This document shows, piece after piece, positions 1-8,294 of a stretch of 64,000 bases of DNA. The notes below the pieces were generated by a model, which had not been told where the DNA came from, searched no databases, and saw only the letters and a program-made list of their open reading frames with translations. How positions within the stretch are numbered: position 1 is the stretch's first letter; every line of letters begins with the position of its first letter. Source of the stretch: Acidovorax sp. GW101-3H11. Its GTDB lineage: Bacteria > Pseudomonadota > Gammaproteobacteria > Burkholderiales > Burkholderiaceae_C. The stretch is taken from positions 619,423 to 683,422 of the forward strand of contig NZ_LUKZ01000009.1 of NCBI RefSeq assembly GCF_001633105.1, in the 5' to 3' direction. The translations under genes and the position numbers were made by a program.

Positions 1-2
1 CC

Positions 3-206
3 GCACCCGCCAGCAAGGGTTACGCGGGGGGATTTGGCACGGACCTGATGCTCAAGGACCTAGGGCTGGCACAGGAGAACGCGATGGCGGTGAAGGCCGC
101 CACGCCGCTGGGGGGCATGGCGCGCAATTTGTATGCGGCGCACAGCCTGGCGGGACATGGGGGGCTGGATTTTTCCAGCATTATCAAGATGGTGCAGAAG
201 GGTTAA
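3..206 (+). CDS. 3-hydroxyisobutyrate dehydrogenase-type protein, C-terminal part
   Basis: Only the last 67 codons are inside the window; the gene enters from the left edge and ends with TAA. The translation includes KGYAGGFGTDLMLKDL, then a long helical stretch with ATPLGGMARNLYAAH, and ends SSIIKMVQKG. This is the typical C-terminal helical domain of beta-hydroxyacid dehydrogenases such as MmsB, which oxidise 3-hydroxyisobutyrate with NAD in valine breakdown; the conserved K..GF..DLMLKDL region lies near the active site. The NAD-binding N-terminus is not visible, so substrate assignment (3-hydroxyisobutyrate versus tartronate semialdehyde) is inferred from the C-terminus only. A strong hairpin terminator follows directly. 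Confidence 0.75.
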   Translation, partial: APASKGYAGGFGTDLMLKDLGLAQENAMAVKAATPLGGMARNLYAAHSLAGHGGLDFSSIIKMVQKG

Positions 207-223
207 TCGCTCTTCCGTCACAG

Positions 224-252
224 AAAAACGCCAGCGTCTGCTGGCGTTTTTT
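224..252. terminator. bidirectional intrinsic terminator
   Basis: The arms ACGCCAGC and GCTGGCGT enclose a short loop, with five A on the left and six T on the right. It can end the dehydrogenase gene on the plus strand and the convergent gene at 261-800 on the minus strand. Confidence 0.85.
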
Positions 253-260
253 CATTGGTG

Positions 261-800
261 CTAAGAAAAAAATTCTGAACTCCATGACTCAGCAATACTG
301 ACGCATTCTGGCAATTTGGGCCCGATGAAACTTGCCCAGCTAGACACGTGCTGGGAGGAGTGGTACCGCAGCCATATGTCCTCGTTTTCACGATAAGGAG
401 CCGAGACTTCTCGGAACTTCTCAATATACCACTTTGCAACGTCTGGAGATATTTGAAACGTCGGATGATCTTGAGGTGGAGGGGGCAGATCCGAAATAAC
501 TCTGTTTTGAATTAATCGAATTTCTTCTCGCTCACCTGCTGAGAGAAATTTTGCGAGCCGCTTCCTTCTTGACGGATTGGCTCCGACGATTGGCTTCGTT
601 GACTTTTGAAATTCAACTACAAATTTTGAGCCGGAGTGGAAATCCCAACCGTCTTGCGAAATCTGAAACCACGCGACGACGTAAGCGCTGCCGCATTCAC
701 GATACCAGCTCAAAGGCCCGTTTGCGCGCTTGAATCCAGCAGATTTGAACCAAGGCGCGAGTTCGGACTTGAGTAGTGCATAAACCTCTGGTGATTTCAT
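261..800 (-). CDS. hypothetical protein, possibly DUF4304-like
   Basis: Encodes 179 residues with no signal peptide or membrane segment. The N-terminus (KSELAPWFKSAGFKR, then WYRECG and VVAWFQISQDGWD) has the layout of DUF4304-type proteins: a helix, a GF-K/R turn, then strands with a WFQ.S motif. That match is weak and from memory only. The central part is basic (NPSRRKRLAKFL) and the C-terminus is rich in Ser and Trp. Base composition is clearly lower in G+C than in the genes from 1803 onward, and the next gene has the same strand and character, which suggests a small acquired segment. Function unknown; an orphan immunity-type protein is one possibility but nothing here proves it. Confidence 0.6.
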   Translation of the reverse strand: MKSPEVYALLKSELAPWFKSAGFKRANGPLSWYRECGSAYVVAWFQISQDGWDFHSGSKFVVEFQKSTKPIVGANPSRRKRLAKFLSAGEREEIRLIQNRVISDLPPPPQDHPTFQISPDVAKWYIEKFREVSAPYRENEDIWLRYHSSQHVSSWASFIGPKLPECVSIAESWSSEFFS

Positions 801-842
801 ATATTACCTACGCTGATGGAATGAATGTGGTTTGCGCCGCCA

Positions 843-1496
843 CTATGACAATACTATCCCAGGACCAAGAACTAGCCGATCTTTGGCAATGCGCAGGACC
901 CTATGTTCGCCATTCTTCGTTGGAATCATGCGCTTGAAATAACCCTCTCGCAATTGAATAGGAGCATCAGGCCCAATGTCGGACAAAAATTTTTGGATTA
1001 TGCCTGAGTCGATGGGCCAAGGGAAAATAAGCGTCGGCTGAATGAAAATGCGTTTACCGCTGACAGTGATGGTGAACGATGAACCTCGCCGCAGGGGACT
1101 GGCGGCCGGTAGTATCGGTGTCGCCCATTCAAAATCATAGGTAAACCGCAAATATGCAGGGCCATCGCCTTGCTGCCTTGGCCATTTTTCTTCGTCGAAT
1201 GCCAACGCCAGTGCCCTGGGAAGGTCTTCGGGCGAGAAGTGCCAGAGTCCCTCGCCTTCCGTTCCGAGAGTGCGATTAATGTGCGCGCGAAACTCGTTAT
1301 AGACCTTCACCGGGCCATCATAGGGAGGTACGCATTGAAGTGAGATGGAGTCATGCAGCTTTGCAATGGTCCACTTTTGAAGAAAGTCTTCAATTTGTGC
1401 CCACGCCCTCCGTGCATTCTTTTCCCGAGCCTGATGACCATAACTTACAGACTTTGTGGGCTCGTAGAGGACAAATTCGTTATCGTCTTCTTTCAT
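843..1496 (-). CDS. hypothetical protein
   Basis: Encodes 217 residues and is not recognised. The N-terminus is acidic (MKEDDNEF), followed by a basic helix (HQAREKNARRAWAQIEDFLQ). The middle has WHFSPEDLPRALALAFDEEKWP and a beta-rich stretch ending in LIFPWPIDSGIIQKFLSDIG; the end is basic (RMIPTKNGEHRVLRIAKDR). There is no signal peptide, transmembrane segment or catalytic motif. It lies 42 bp upstream of the 261-800 gene on the same strand, so the two may be co-transcribed. G+C content is lower than in most of the window. A cytoplasmic accessory protein is all that can be said. Confidence 0.6.
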   Translation of the reverse strand: MKEDDNEFVLYEPTKSVSYGHQAREKNARRAWAQIEDFLQKWTIAKLHDSISLQCVPPYDGPVKVYNEFRAHINRTLGTEGEGLWHFSPEDLPRALALAFDEEKWPRQQGDGPAYLRFTYDFEWATPILPAASPLRRGSSFTITVSGKRIFIQPTLIFPWPIDSGIIQKFLSDIGPDAPIQLREGYFKRMIPTKNGEHRVLRIAKDRLVLGPGIVLS

Positions 1497-1802
1497 TGGT
1501 CCCTCGGTAGTTTTTCATTTGGCTAACCCTTCGGAGCGTCGAATTTAGCTTCATCGGAGAAGGCGCGGGAGTGGCGGCTTCAGTCCGAAAGGGGCAGTTT
1601 AGCTTCCGGATGCAGGTTGTTTTAGCCAGCTAAAACGACTGCCATTCAGTCGGTCCGACCTGAGTTGCGCAGTCCAACGGAGCGTTCTCACCCGAGCATT
1701 TCACGTAGGTTGGATTGACGGCTTTTGCCTCCCCGTCACTTCATGGCGGAACGACTTGCCCACCAATTCGCAGCCCGCAGTTGAGTATGATTCGCATCCC
1801 TC
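1497..1802. other. intergenic region without a convincing gene
   Basis: This is 306 bp between the reverse unknown gene and the forward DUF2946 gene. It contains a perfect 8-bp inverted repeat, GTTTTAGC-CA-GCTAAAAC (1619-1636). There is no T-run after it, so it looks more like a protein-binding site or a remnant than a terminator. Short reading frames here lack ribosome-binding sites and overlap one another. Confidence 0.5.
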
Positions 1803-2192
1803 ATGCTGCACCGCACCATCCCCGCTCTGCCTTTCCACATCGTGCTTCTGCTGGTGGCGTTGTTCAACGCGCTGGCGGGCACGCCCTTACACGAGGCGCG
1901 GCACATCCAGGAGCTGGTTAGCAGCGCCACAGTCTCAGCAACCGCAGGCGATGTGGATGCGTTGGCAAACAACGCCACAGCCAGCGACGATCACAGCGAA
2001 GAGACACACACCACCTGCGCCTGGTGCCTGACCCACGCGCTGGAGGCGGGGCTGGCGCATGCACCGGCTCGCCAGCCGCAAGTCCCCGCAGAACCCAGCG
2101 CCGTCGCGCCGCACAGCGCAGACCCCTTTACGGCCCAGCAGGTGCGCTGGCCGTTTGCAGCACGCGATCCCCCGCCAGCCCAGCGGGCCTGA
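1803..2192 (+). CDS. DUF2946-type secreted/membrane protein
   Basis: Encodes 129 residues. An N-terminal hydrophobic segment (FHIVLLLVALFNALAG) acts as signal or anchor. A His/Cys motif follows at mid-protein (HSEETHTTCAWCLTHAL), typical of DUF2946 proteins, which often sit next to TonB receptor genes and have been suspected of binding metal. The C-terminal third is Pro/Ala-rich and low in complexity (APARQPQVPAEPSAVAP). The next forward gene is a TonB-dependent receptor, separated by an inserted 165-bp repeat element. A periplasmic metal-related role is inferred from the CxxC/His motif and neighbourhood only; the exact family is moderately certain. Confidence 0.65.
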   Translation: MLHRTIPALPFHIVLLLVALFNALAGTPLHEARHIQELVSSATVSATAGDVDALANNATASDDHSEETHTTCAWCLTHALEAGLAHAPARQPQVPAEPSAVAPHSADPFTAQQVRWPFAARDPPPAQRA

Positions 2193-2207
2193 CACGCGTC
2201 GGGCCCG

Positions 2208-2372
2208 AGGGATCCTCTGCGCAAATCACCGCGCCGTGTGCATCTGCGGTCTCGGGCGGTCTGCGGCGTTGCAAATGCTCGCAATAGCTACGGCTATTGC
2301 TGTGCTTTGCGCCTAGCAGCCCATCCCGATCCGCAGCGCTCACTCGCCGCTCGATTCGCACAGAGGATCCCT
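2208..2372 (+). repeat. MITE-like element, copy 1 (165 bp)
   Basis: The ends are perfect 12-bp inverted repeats (AGGGATCCTCTG at 2208-2219 and CAGAGGATCCCT at 2361-2372), with imperfect extension inward. The core 2243-2345 is about 90% identical to the reverse complement of 62224-62340. It contains an internal hairpin, GCAATAGC-TACG-GCTATTGC, at 2281-2300. No protein is credibly encoded. It separates the DUF2946 gene from the TonB receptor gene. Confidence 0.85.
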
Positions 2373-2536
2373 AGCCAGCCTGCGCTCCCCAGCGCATCCC
2401 CTTTTCGTTTTTGCCCTTGCATTCACCCCCGTGGGGTGCGTGCGGGCACGCGGCCATGTGCGCCTGCCAACTCCCTGGCGGGTGTGAGCCGCGTTGCTAC
2501 TGGCTTTTGCATTCACCGCTTTTGGACTGGTTTGCC
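2373..2536. other. leader region of the TonB receptor gene
   Basis: Together with the repeat element this fills the 344-bp gap before the receptor start. It has two similar tracts, CTTGCATTCACC (near 2417) and TTTGCATTCACC (near 2506), and a GC-rich stem around 2430-2455. I could not match it to a riboswitch class. An in-frame upstream start at 2411 exists, but it would precede the signal peptide by 42 unusual residues. Confidence 0.4.
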
Positions 2537-4717
2537 ATGCGTTCTTCGTCTTCTCCTGATTCTTCTTCACGCCCTGCGCCCCTGCCGCGCCCCACCTTGA
2601 CGGCCCTGGCGGCAGCGGCCCTGCTGGCCTCCCTCCACCCCGCCTGGGCCGCAGACGGCGATGTGGTCACACCGCCCACCCTGTCTGCCGTAGACGTGGT
2701 GGGCCGCAGTGCCTCGGGCACCTACTACGCCGACGAGGCCGAGGGTGCCAAAACCAGCCTGCCGCTGCGCGAGCTGCCGCAGTCGGTGCGGGTGATGTCG
2801 CGCCAGACGCTGGACGACCTGGGTGCCACGCGGCTGGATGATGTGCTGGACTATGTGGGCGGGGTCTCGCGCCAGAACAACTTTGGCGGGCTGTGGGACA
2901 ACATCGCCATCCGGGGGCTGCCGGGCAACGAGAACACGGGCATGGCGACGCTGCTCAACGGGTTTTCGTCTAACCGGGGCTTTAATGCGCCGCGCGACCT
3001 GGCGGGGGTGGAGCGGGTGGAGTTCCTCAAGGGCCCAGCGGCGGCCCTGTATGGCAGCAGCGAGCCCGGCGGCACGCTCAACATCGTGAGCAAGAAGCCG
3101 CTGTGGAAGGCCGCCCATTCGGTGGAGGCCTACGCGGGCAGCTACGGCCTGGGCCGGGCGGCGCTGGACACCACGGGCCCCATCAGCGACCGGCTGGCCT
3201 ACCGCCTGAATGTGGCGGTGGAAGACAAGGGCAGTTTTCGCGACCATGTGCGCGCGCAGCGGCAGGTGGTGGCACCGGCGTTGACCTGGAAGCTCTCGCC
3301 CGACACGGTGCTGGAGTACACGGCCGAATTTCTGCGCCACGCCACTCCGCTGGACCGGGGCGTGGTGGCGGTCAACAACCGCCTGGGCCCGGTGCCCGCC
3401 AGCCGCTTTTTGGGCGAGCCTGCCGATGGCGATGTGACGGTGACCAACCAGACGCACCAGCTGGTGCTGTCGCACGAGTGGAACCCCGACTGGCGCAGCC
3501 GCGTGGGGCTGTCGTACCGCGAGACCGGGATGGAAGGCTTCTCGACCGAGGCCACCGCGCTGCAGGCCAATGGCCGCACGCTGACGCGCCAGCGGCGGTA
3601 CCGCGACTTCCAGTCGGACGACGTGGCCGTGCAGGCCGAGCTGCAGGGCAACCTGCGCACGGGCGGGCTGGAGCATGAGCTGCTGGTGGGGGTGGAGAGC
3701 TACCGGTTCAGCATGGATTCGGTGATGCTGCGGGTGAACCCCAGCGCTGCCGCGCCCTATGCCATCGACATCTTCAACCCCGTCTACGGCCAGGCCCAGC
3801 CCACGCCGGGGCGCAACACCGACACGCTGGAGAAGCAGCGCAACACCGCGCTGTATGTGCAAGACACGCTGAAGCTGGGCGAGCAGTGGCGCGTGATGGC
3901 CGGGTTGCGGGCCGACAACTATGAACAGAGCCTGCAAAACCGCATCACCCACCGCACCACGGCGCAAAGCCCCTCGGCCGTGTCGCCGCGCCTGGGGGTG
4001 AGCTGGCTGCCCACGCAGGGGTGGACGGTGTATGCCAATGCGGGCAGTTCGTTCCGCCCCAACACGGGCAGCAATGTGGCGGGCAACGGCTTTGACCCCG
4101 AAAAATCCCGCGCGCTGGAGCTGGGCGCCAAGTGGGAGAGCACCGACCAGCGCCTGGGCGCCACGGCGGCGCTGTTCGACATTACCAAGCGCAATGTGCT
4201 GACCAGCGACCCGCTGAACGCGGGCTTTTCAGCCGCCGCTGGCGAGGTGCGCAGCCGGGGGCTGGAGCTGGACCTGTCGGGCCGCGTGAGCGCACATTGG
4301 CGGGTGAACGCCAGCCTGGTGTTCAACGACGTGGAGGTGACCCGCGACAACACGCTGGAGGTGGGCGGCCGCCTGCTGAACGTGCCCAAGGTCAACGGCA
4401 GCGTGCTGGCGGTGTACGAAAACGCACTGGCCAACGGCCAGCGCTACGGCGTGGGCGGCGGCGTGACCCACATGGGTAAGCGCCTGGGCCAGGCCCGCAC
4501 GCAGGCCGAGGCCAATGCAGGCACGGCTGCGTTTGAACTGCCCAGCTACACGACAGCAAAGCTGATGGCGTACTGGCGCCTGAGCCCCACGCTGAACCTG
4601 TCGCTGGACGTGGACAACGTGTTTGACAAAGTGCACTACACCAGCTCGTACAGCCGCGTGTGGGTGGCGCCGGGGGCGGCGCGCACGGTCACCGTGGGTT
4701 TGCAGGCGAAGTTTTGA
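2537..4717 (+). CDS. TonB-dependent siderophore-type outer-membrane receptor
   Basis: Encodes 726 residues from the ATG that immediately precedes a signal peptide (cleavage after HPAWA, about residue 38). The plug domain follows (about 50-200): ELPQSVRVMSRQTLDDLGA, then IRGLPGNENTG, GVERVEFLKGPAAALYGSS and PGGTLNIVSKKP, all classical for the FhuA/FpvA-like siderophore receptor class. The rest is a beta barrel ending in the usual terminal Phe (VTVGLQAKF). It imports a ligand across the outer membrane using TonB-ExbBD energy. It lies 159 bp upstream of an ABC importer in the same direction, so the two probably serve the same ligand. The ligand itself (ferric siderophore, nickel or another metal chelate) cannot be read from the sequence. 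Confidence 0.93.
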   Translation: MRSSSSPDSSSRPAPLPRPTLTALAAAALLASLHPAWAADGDVVTPPTLSAVDVVGRSASGTYYADEAEGAKTSLPLRELPQSVRVMSRQTLDDLGATRLDDVLDYVGGVSRQNNFGGLWDNIAIRGLPGNENTGMATLLNGFSSNRGFNAPRDLAGVERVEFLKGPAAALYGSSEPGGTLNIVSKKPLWKAAHSVEAYAGSYGLGRAALDTTGPISDRLAYRLNVAVEDKGSFRDHVRAQRQVVAPALTWKLSPDTVLEYTAEFLRHATPLDRGVVAVNNRLGPVPASRFLGEPADGDVTVTNQTHQLVLSHEWNPDWRSRVGLSYRETGMEGFSTEATALQANGRTLTRQRRYRDFQSDDVAVQAELQGNLRTGGLEHELLVGVESYRFSMDSVMLRVNPSAAAPYAIDIFNPVYGQAQPTPGRNTDTLEKQRNTALYVQDTLKLGEQWRVMAGLRADNYEQSLQNRITHRTTAQSPSAVSPRLGVSWLPTQGWTVYANAGSSFRPNTGSNVAGNGFDPEKSRALELGAKWESTDQRLGATAALFDITKRNVLTSDPLNAGFSAAAGEVRSRGLELDLSGRVSAHWRVNASLVFNDVEVTRDNTLEVGGRLLNVPKVNGSVLAVYENALANGQRYGVGGGVTHMGKRLGQARTQAEANAGTAAFELPSYTTAKLMAYWRLSPTLNLSLDVDNVFDKVHYTSSYSRVWVAPGAARTVTVGLQAKF

Positions 4718-4731
4718 CCCAGTGAGCCAGA

Positions 4732-4793
4732 ACCGTTCACGCTGAGCTTGTCGAAGCGCCGCGCAAGGCTTCGACAGGCTCAGCCCGAACGGT
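4732..4793. repeat. REP-like palindrome (TTCGACAGGCTCAGC type)
   Basis: The left arm ACCGTTCACGCTGAGCTTG continues into TCGAAGC. It pairs with GCTTCGACAGGCTCAGC and CCGAACGGT across a 10-base loop. This extragenic palindrome is widespread in proteobacteria. It sits between the receptor and binding-protein genes, where it could attenuate read-through or protect mRNA ends. Confidence 0.85.
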
Positions 4794-4876
4794 GAGTGGA
4801 AGTTCAAAGATGCCGAAGCCATCGCCGCCCGAATTTCAGCGGCTGCACTGCATGCACAGCACCATGAATCACTGAA

Positions 4877-6490
4877 ATGAATCGTTTCTTCAACCCCTTT
4901 TCACCGCTGACGCGCCGCCGTGCCTTGCAGGCCCCCGTGGCCGCGCTGGCTGCGGGCGCCTTGCCCGCAGCCTGGGCGCAGGACACAAAACCCGCCGCCC
5001 CTCCCGCACCGCTGCAAATCGTCGGCCCGTGGGAGATCAGCGGCCTGGCGCCCGCCAGCAGCGGCTATGTGTTCACGCGCCTGCAGGTCACCGAAACCCT
5101 GCTGGACGCTGCAGACGACGGCCAACCACGGCCCGCGCTGGCGCAGCACTGGCGCCGGTCGGCAGATGGGCTGGCGTGGCAGTTTGAGCTGCGGGCCGGG
5201 GCGCGTTTTCACGACGGCAAACCCGTGACCGCCGCCGCCGTGGTGCGCAGCCTGCAGGCCGCGCAGGTGGCGCCTGCGCTGCTGAGCCAAGCGCCCATCG
5301 AGTCCATCACCGCGCCTGACGAAGGCACGGTGCTCATCCGCCTGCAACGCCCCCACACCGCCCTGCCTGCGCTGCTGGCGCATTCCAGCACCATGGTGCT
5401 GGCCCCGGCCAGCTATGGGGCCGACGGCAAGGTGCGCAGCATCATTGGCTGCGGCCCCTACCGCATTGCGCTGCTGGTGCCGCCGCAGCAGGTCGAGACA
5501 GTGGTGTTTGACGCCTACGACGGCCCGCGCCCCGCGATTGCCGCCGTGCGCTACCTGGCCGCCAGCCGTGCCGAAACCCGCGCGCTGATGGCCGAGAGTG
5601 GCCAGGCCGACCTGGCCTATGGGCTGGACCCGGCCAGCCTGCGGCGGCTGCAGCGCCATGCGCAAAACCCTGCGCTGGCGCGCCGCACGCCGGTGCGCAT
5701 TGCCTCGGTCACGCTGCCGCGCACCGTTATCGTCAAGCTCAATGCGGGCCTGCCTGCGCTGCGCGATGTGCGCGTGCGGCAGGCGCTGAGCCTGGCCATT
5801 GACCGCGCGGGCATTGCGCTGGCGCTGATGGGCGACGAGGCGCTGGCCGCCACGCAGCTGCTGCCGCCCACGCTGGGCGCGTGGCACAACCCGCACCTGC
5901 CCCCGCTGCAGCACGACCCCGAAGCCGCCGCACGCCTGCTGCGCGCCGCAGGCTGGCAGCGCCACAGCGATGGCCTGCGCGATGCCCAGGGCCAGCCGCT
6001 GCACCTGGTGATCCGAACCTTTGTGGACCGGCCCGAGCTGCCGCTGATTGCCACCGCCTTGCAGGAGCAGTGGCGGCTGGCGGGTATGGCGGTGAAGGTG
6101 AGCATTGGCAACTCGGGCGACGTGCCCCGGGGCCACCGCGACGGCAGCCTGCAACTGGCGCTGGCCACCCGCAACTACGCCAACGTGCCCGACCCCACAG
6201 GCACGCTGGCGGGCGACTTTGCCGCCCAGGGCGGCGACTGGGGCGCCATGGGCTGGCACAGCGACACCGTGGTGCAGGCCCTGCACGAGCTGACGCGCAC
6301 CCAGACGCCGCCCGAGCGCACGCGAGTGCTGCGGCGATCCATCACGCACACCCTGCAAGCGGAGCTGCCCGTGATCCCCGTGGCGTGGTACCGCCAGCAT
6401 GTGGCCGTGGCCCCCCGGCTGGCGGGCGTCACGCTGGACCCGCTGGAGCGTTCTTACCGCCTGACCGGCATGAAGTGGACCAACCCATGA
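4877..6490 (+). CDS. ABC transporter solute-binding protein, family 5
   Basis: Encodes 537 residues. The N-terminus has a Tat-like signal (LTRRRALQ followed by AAGALPAAWA, cleavage about residue 34). The mature part follows the peptide/nickel-binding (SBP_bac_5) layout: VTETLLDAADDGQPRPALAQ, FELRAGARFHDGKPVTAAAV, GCGPYRI and VRQALSLAIDRAGIA. It captures the ligand in the periplasm and passes it to the two permeases that follow. The stop overlaps the first permease start (ATGA at 6487-6490), so translation is coupled. The family includes NikA, CntA-like, dipeptide and opine binders. The TonB receptor upstream favours a metal chelate, but this is inference. Confidence 0.9.
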   Translation: MNRFFNPFSPLTRRRALQAPVAALAAGALPAAWAQDTKPAAPPAPLQIVGPWEISGLAPASSGYVFTRLQVTETLLDAADDGQPRPALAQHWRRSADGLAWQFELRAGARFHDGKPVTAAAVVRSLQAAQVAPALLSQAPIESITAPDEGTVLIRLQRPHTALPALLAHSSTMVLAPASYGADGKVRSIIGCGPYRIALLVPPQQVETVVFDAYDGPRPAIAAVRYLAASRAETRALMAESGQADLAYGLDPASLRRLQRHAQNPALARRTPVRIASVTLPRTVIVKLNAGLPALRDVRVRQALSLAIDRAGIALALMGDEALAATQLLPPTLGAWHNPHLPPLQHDPEAAARLLRAAGWQRHSDGLRDAQGQPLHLVIRTFVDRPELPLIATALQEQWRLAGMAVKVSIGNSGDVPRGHRDGSLQLALATRNYANVPDPTGTLAGDFAAQGGDWGAMGWHSDTVVQALHELTRTQTPPERTRVLRRSITHTLQAELPVIPVAWYRQHVAVAPRLAGVTLDPLERSYRLTGMKWTNP

Positions 6491-7455
6491 ACCCCTTGAT
6501 GTCAAAACCCTGGGCCGCCCTGCTCGGCCGCAGGCTGGTGCAGGTGCTGGCCGTGTCGCTGCTGATCGGCACGCTGTGCTTTTTGATGGTGCGCGCCCTG
6601 CCCGGCGACCTGGCCATGCGCGTGGCCGCGGGCCGCTATGGCTATGACCTGGTGAGCAACGCAGCCGCCGACGCCGTGCGCGCGGAGCTGGGGCTGGACC
6701 GCCCCGGCTGGCTGGCGCTGCTGCACTGGTGGCGCGACATGGTCACCTTCAACCTGGGGCAGTCGCTGGTGTCGCAGCGATCGGTGTGGCACGAGGTCAC
6801 GCACCACCTGGGCGCCACGCTGCGCCTGTCGGCCGCCGCGCTGGCCATTGCCTTTGCCGTGGGCGTGCCCCTGGGCGTGTGGGCCGGGCTGCGGTCCCAG
6901 GGCTGGGTGGACAAGGCCAGCTGGCTGATGGCCGTGGTGCTGCGCGCGCTGCCGCCGTTTTTGCTGTCGGTGCTGCTCATCCTGCTGGTGGCCGTGCAAT
7001 GGGGCTTTTTGCCTGCGGGCGGTGACGAGAGCCAGGCCAGCCTGGTGCTGCCCGCGCTCACGCTGGGGCTGGGCCTGGCTGCCGGGCTGGCGCGTGTAAC
7101 CCGCGCCGCGATGCTGGAGGTGGTGGTATCGCCCTTTTTTGAATTTGCGCGCACCAAGGGCCTGAGCGACTGGCAGGCGCTGGTGCGCCATGGCCTGCGC
7201 AATGCCGCCGTGCCGGTGACGGCCTACCTGGGCGTGCAAGCGCTGTTTCTGGTGGAGGGCGCGTTGGTGGTGGAGACGCTGTTTGCCTGGCCCGGCATCG
7301 GCCATGCGCTGGTGCACGCCGTGTTCGGGCGCGACATCCCCGTGGTGCAGGGCACGGCCCTGTGCATGGGCGTGCTGTTTGTAGTGTTCAACCTGCTGGT
7401 AGATGCGGCGTGTTTGGCGCTGGACCCTCGGCATACCCAGAAGGTAGCTGCATGA
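6487..7455 (+). CDS. ABC transporter permease, NikB/DppB type
   Basis: Encodes 322 residues and about six membrane helices. The first helix (LLIGTLCFLMVRALPGDLA) carries the RxLPGD motif usual for DppB/NikB proteins. The cytoplasmic EAA-type coupling loop is visible as FARTKGLSDWQALVRHGLRN. Start chosen at the ATG overlapping the binding-protein stop; a longer frame upstream is antisense-like and not real. It forms the inner-membrane channel with the next permease and is powered by the tandem ATPase. It overlaps the next gene by four bases (7452-7455). Confidence 0.92.
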   Translation: MNPLMSKPWAALLGRRLVQVLAVSLLIGTLCFLMVRALPGDLAMRVAAGRYGYDLVSNAAADAVRAELGLDRPGWLALLHWWRDMVTFNLGQSLVSQRSVWHEVTHHLGATLRLSAAALAIAFAVGVPLGVWAGLRSQGWVDKASWLMAVVLRALPPFLLSVLLILLVAVQWGFLPAGGDESQASLVLPALTLGLGLAAGLARVTRAAMLEVVVSPFFEFARTKGLSDWQALVRHGLRNAAVPVTAYLGVQALFLVEGALVVETLFAWPGIGHALVHAVFGRDIPVVQGTALCMGVLFVVFNLLVDAACLALDPRHTQKVAA

Positions 7456-8294
7456 GTGCCGTACCTTCCACTCTTTCGTCGCCAGTTGGCGGCTTGGTGG
7501 CCCAGCCTCGCTGGCCGCTGCGCACCATGCTGGGCTTGGCCCTGCTCGGCCTGCTGGCCCTGTTTGCCCTGCTCGGCCCCTGGCTGGTGGGCGCCAGCCC
7601 GGTGGTGCAAGACCTGCGTAACACCCTGGCCCCACCCAGCGCCCAGCACTGGCTGGGCACCGATGTGCTGGGCCGCTCGGCGCTGGCGCGGCTGGCGCAT
7701 GCGGCGCAGCTCTCGCTGGGCATGGCGCTGCTGGCGGCCGTGAGCGCCGCCGTGCCCGGCACGCTGCTGGGCATCGTCGCCGCATGGCGCGGTGGGCGCA
7801 CCGAGCGGGCGCTGCTCATGCTGTCGGACTCGGTGCTGGCCATCCCCGGCCTGCTGCTGGTGCTGCTGGTGGCCGCCCTGGCGCCCGGCGCGCTGTGGGC
7901 GCTGTATGCGGGCCTGTCGGCTGCGCTGTGGGTCGAATACTTTCGCGTGAGCCGTGCAGTGGCCCGGCCCGTGCTGGCGGGCGACGCAGTGCAGGCATCG
8001 CGCCTGCTGGGTTTTGGGCGCGGCTATGTGCTGCGCCGCCACCTGCTGCCCGCGCTGGCACCCACGCTGGGCACGCTGCTGGCCTTCACCACATCGCAGG
8101 CCGTGCTGGCGCTGGCCGCACTGGGTTTTGTGGGCGTGGGCATGCAGCCGCCCACGCCCGAGCTGGGACTGATGATGACCGAGGCCATGCCCTACTACGA
8201 AGAAGCCCCGTGGCTCATTGCCGCCCCCACCGCCCTGCTGGTGTGGCTGGTGGCCGCGTTGATGCTGCTCAACCCCGACCGGGAGACCGCATGA
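7452..8294 (+). CDS. ABC transporter permease, NikC/DppC type
   Basis: Encodes 280 residues with five or six membrane helices. The periplasmic segment after helix 1 has HWLGTDVLGRSALARL, the signature of DppC/NikC permeases (GTD.lGRd..sR). The EAA coupling loop is seen as SRLLGFGRGYVLRRHLLP. The C-terminus has LGFVGVGMQPPTPELG, also typical of this subfamily. Overlapping starts on both sides (7452-7455 and 8291-8294) show strict operon coupling. It is the second half of the inner-membrane pore for the family 5 binding protein. Confidence 0.92.
   Translation: MSAVPSTLSSPVGGLVAQPRWPLRTMLGLALLGLLALFALLGPWLVGASPVVQDLRNTLAPPSAQHWLGTDVLGRSALARLAHAAQLSLGMALLAAVSAAVPGTLLGIVAAWRGGRTERALLMLSDSVLAIPGLLLVLLVAALAPGALWALYAGLSAALWVEYFRVSRAVARPVLAGDAVQASRLLGFGRGYVLRRHLLPALAPTLGTLLAFTTSQAVLALAALGFVGVGMQPPTPELGLMMTEAMPYYEEAPWLIAAPTALLVWLVAALMLLNPDRETA

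Noticed and set aside
2373-2536. Cobalamin riboswitch upstream of the TonB receptor
   Set aside because: A search by eye for the conserved B12-box and core motifs found none; only GC-rich stems are present.
2238-2600. 120-codon frame starting MHLRSRAVCG
   Set aside because: It lies mostly in the repeat element; the equivalent frame in copy 2 diverges and has no start signals, so it is not a protein gene.
2567-3967. 466-codon reverse frame across the TonB receptor
   Set aside because: No ribosome-binding site or recognisable motif; the plus strand encodes a textbook receptor.
4732-4793. Possible riboswitch or intrinsic terminator between receptor and binding protein
   Set aside because: The palindrome has no T-run and matches the common TTCGACAGGCTCAGC extragenic repeat, so it is listed as a repeat.
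6487-6600. Longer starts for the permeases and ATPase (frames from 5881, 7362 and 7784)
   Set aside because: ATGA overlaps with upstream stops and family N-termini support the shorter proteins.
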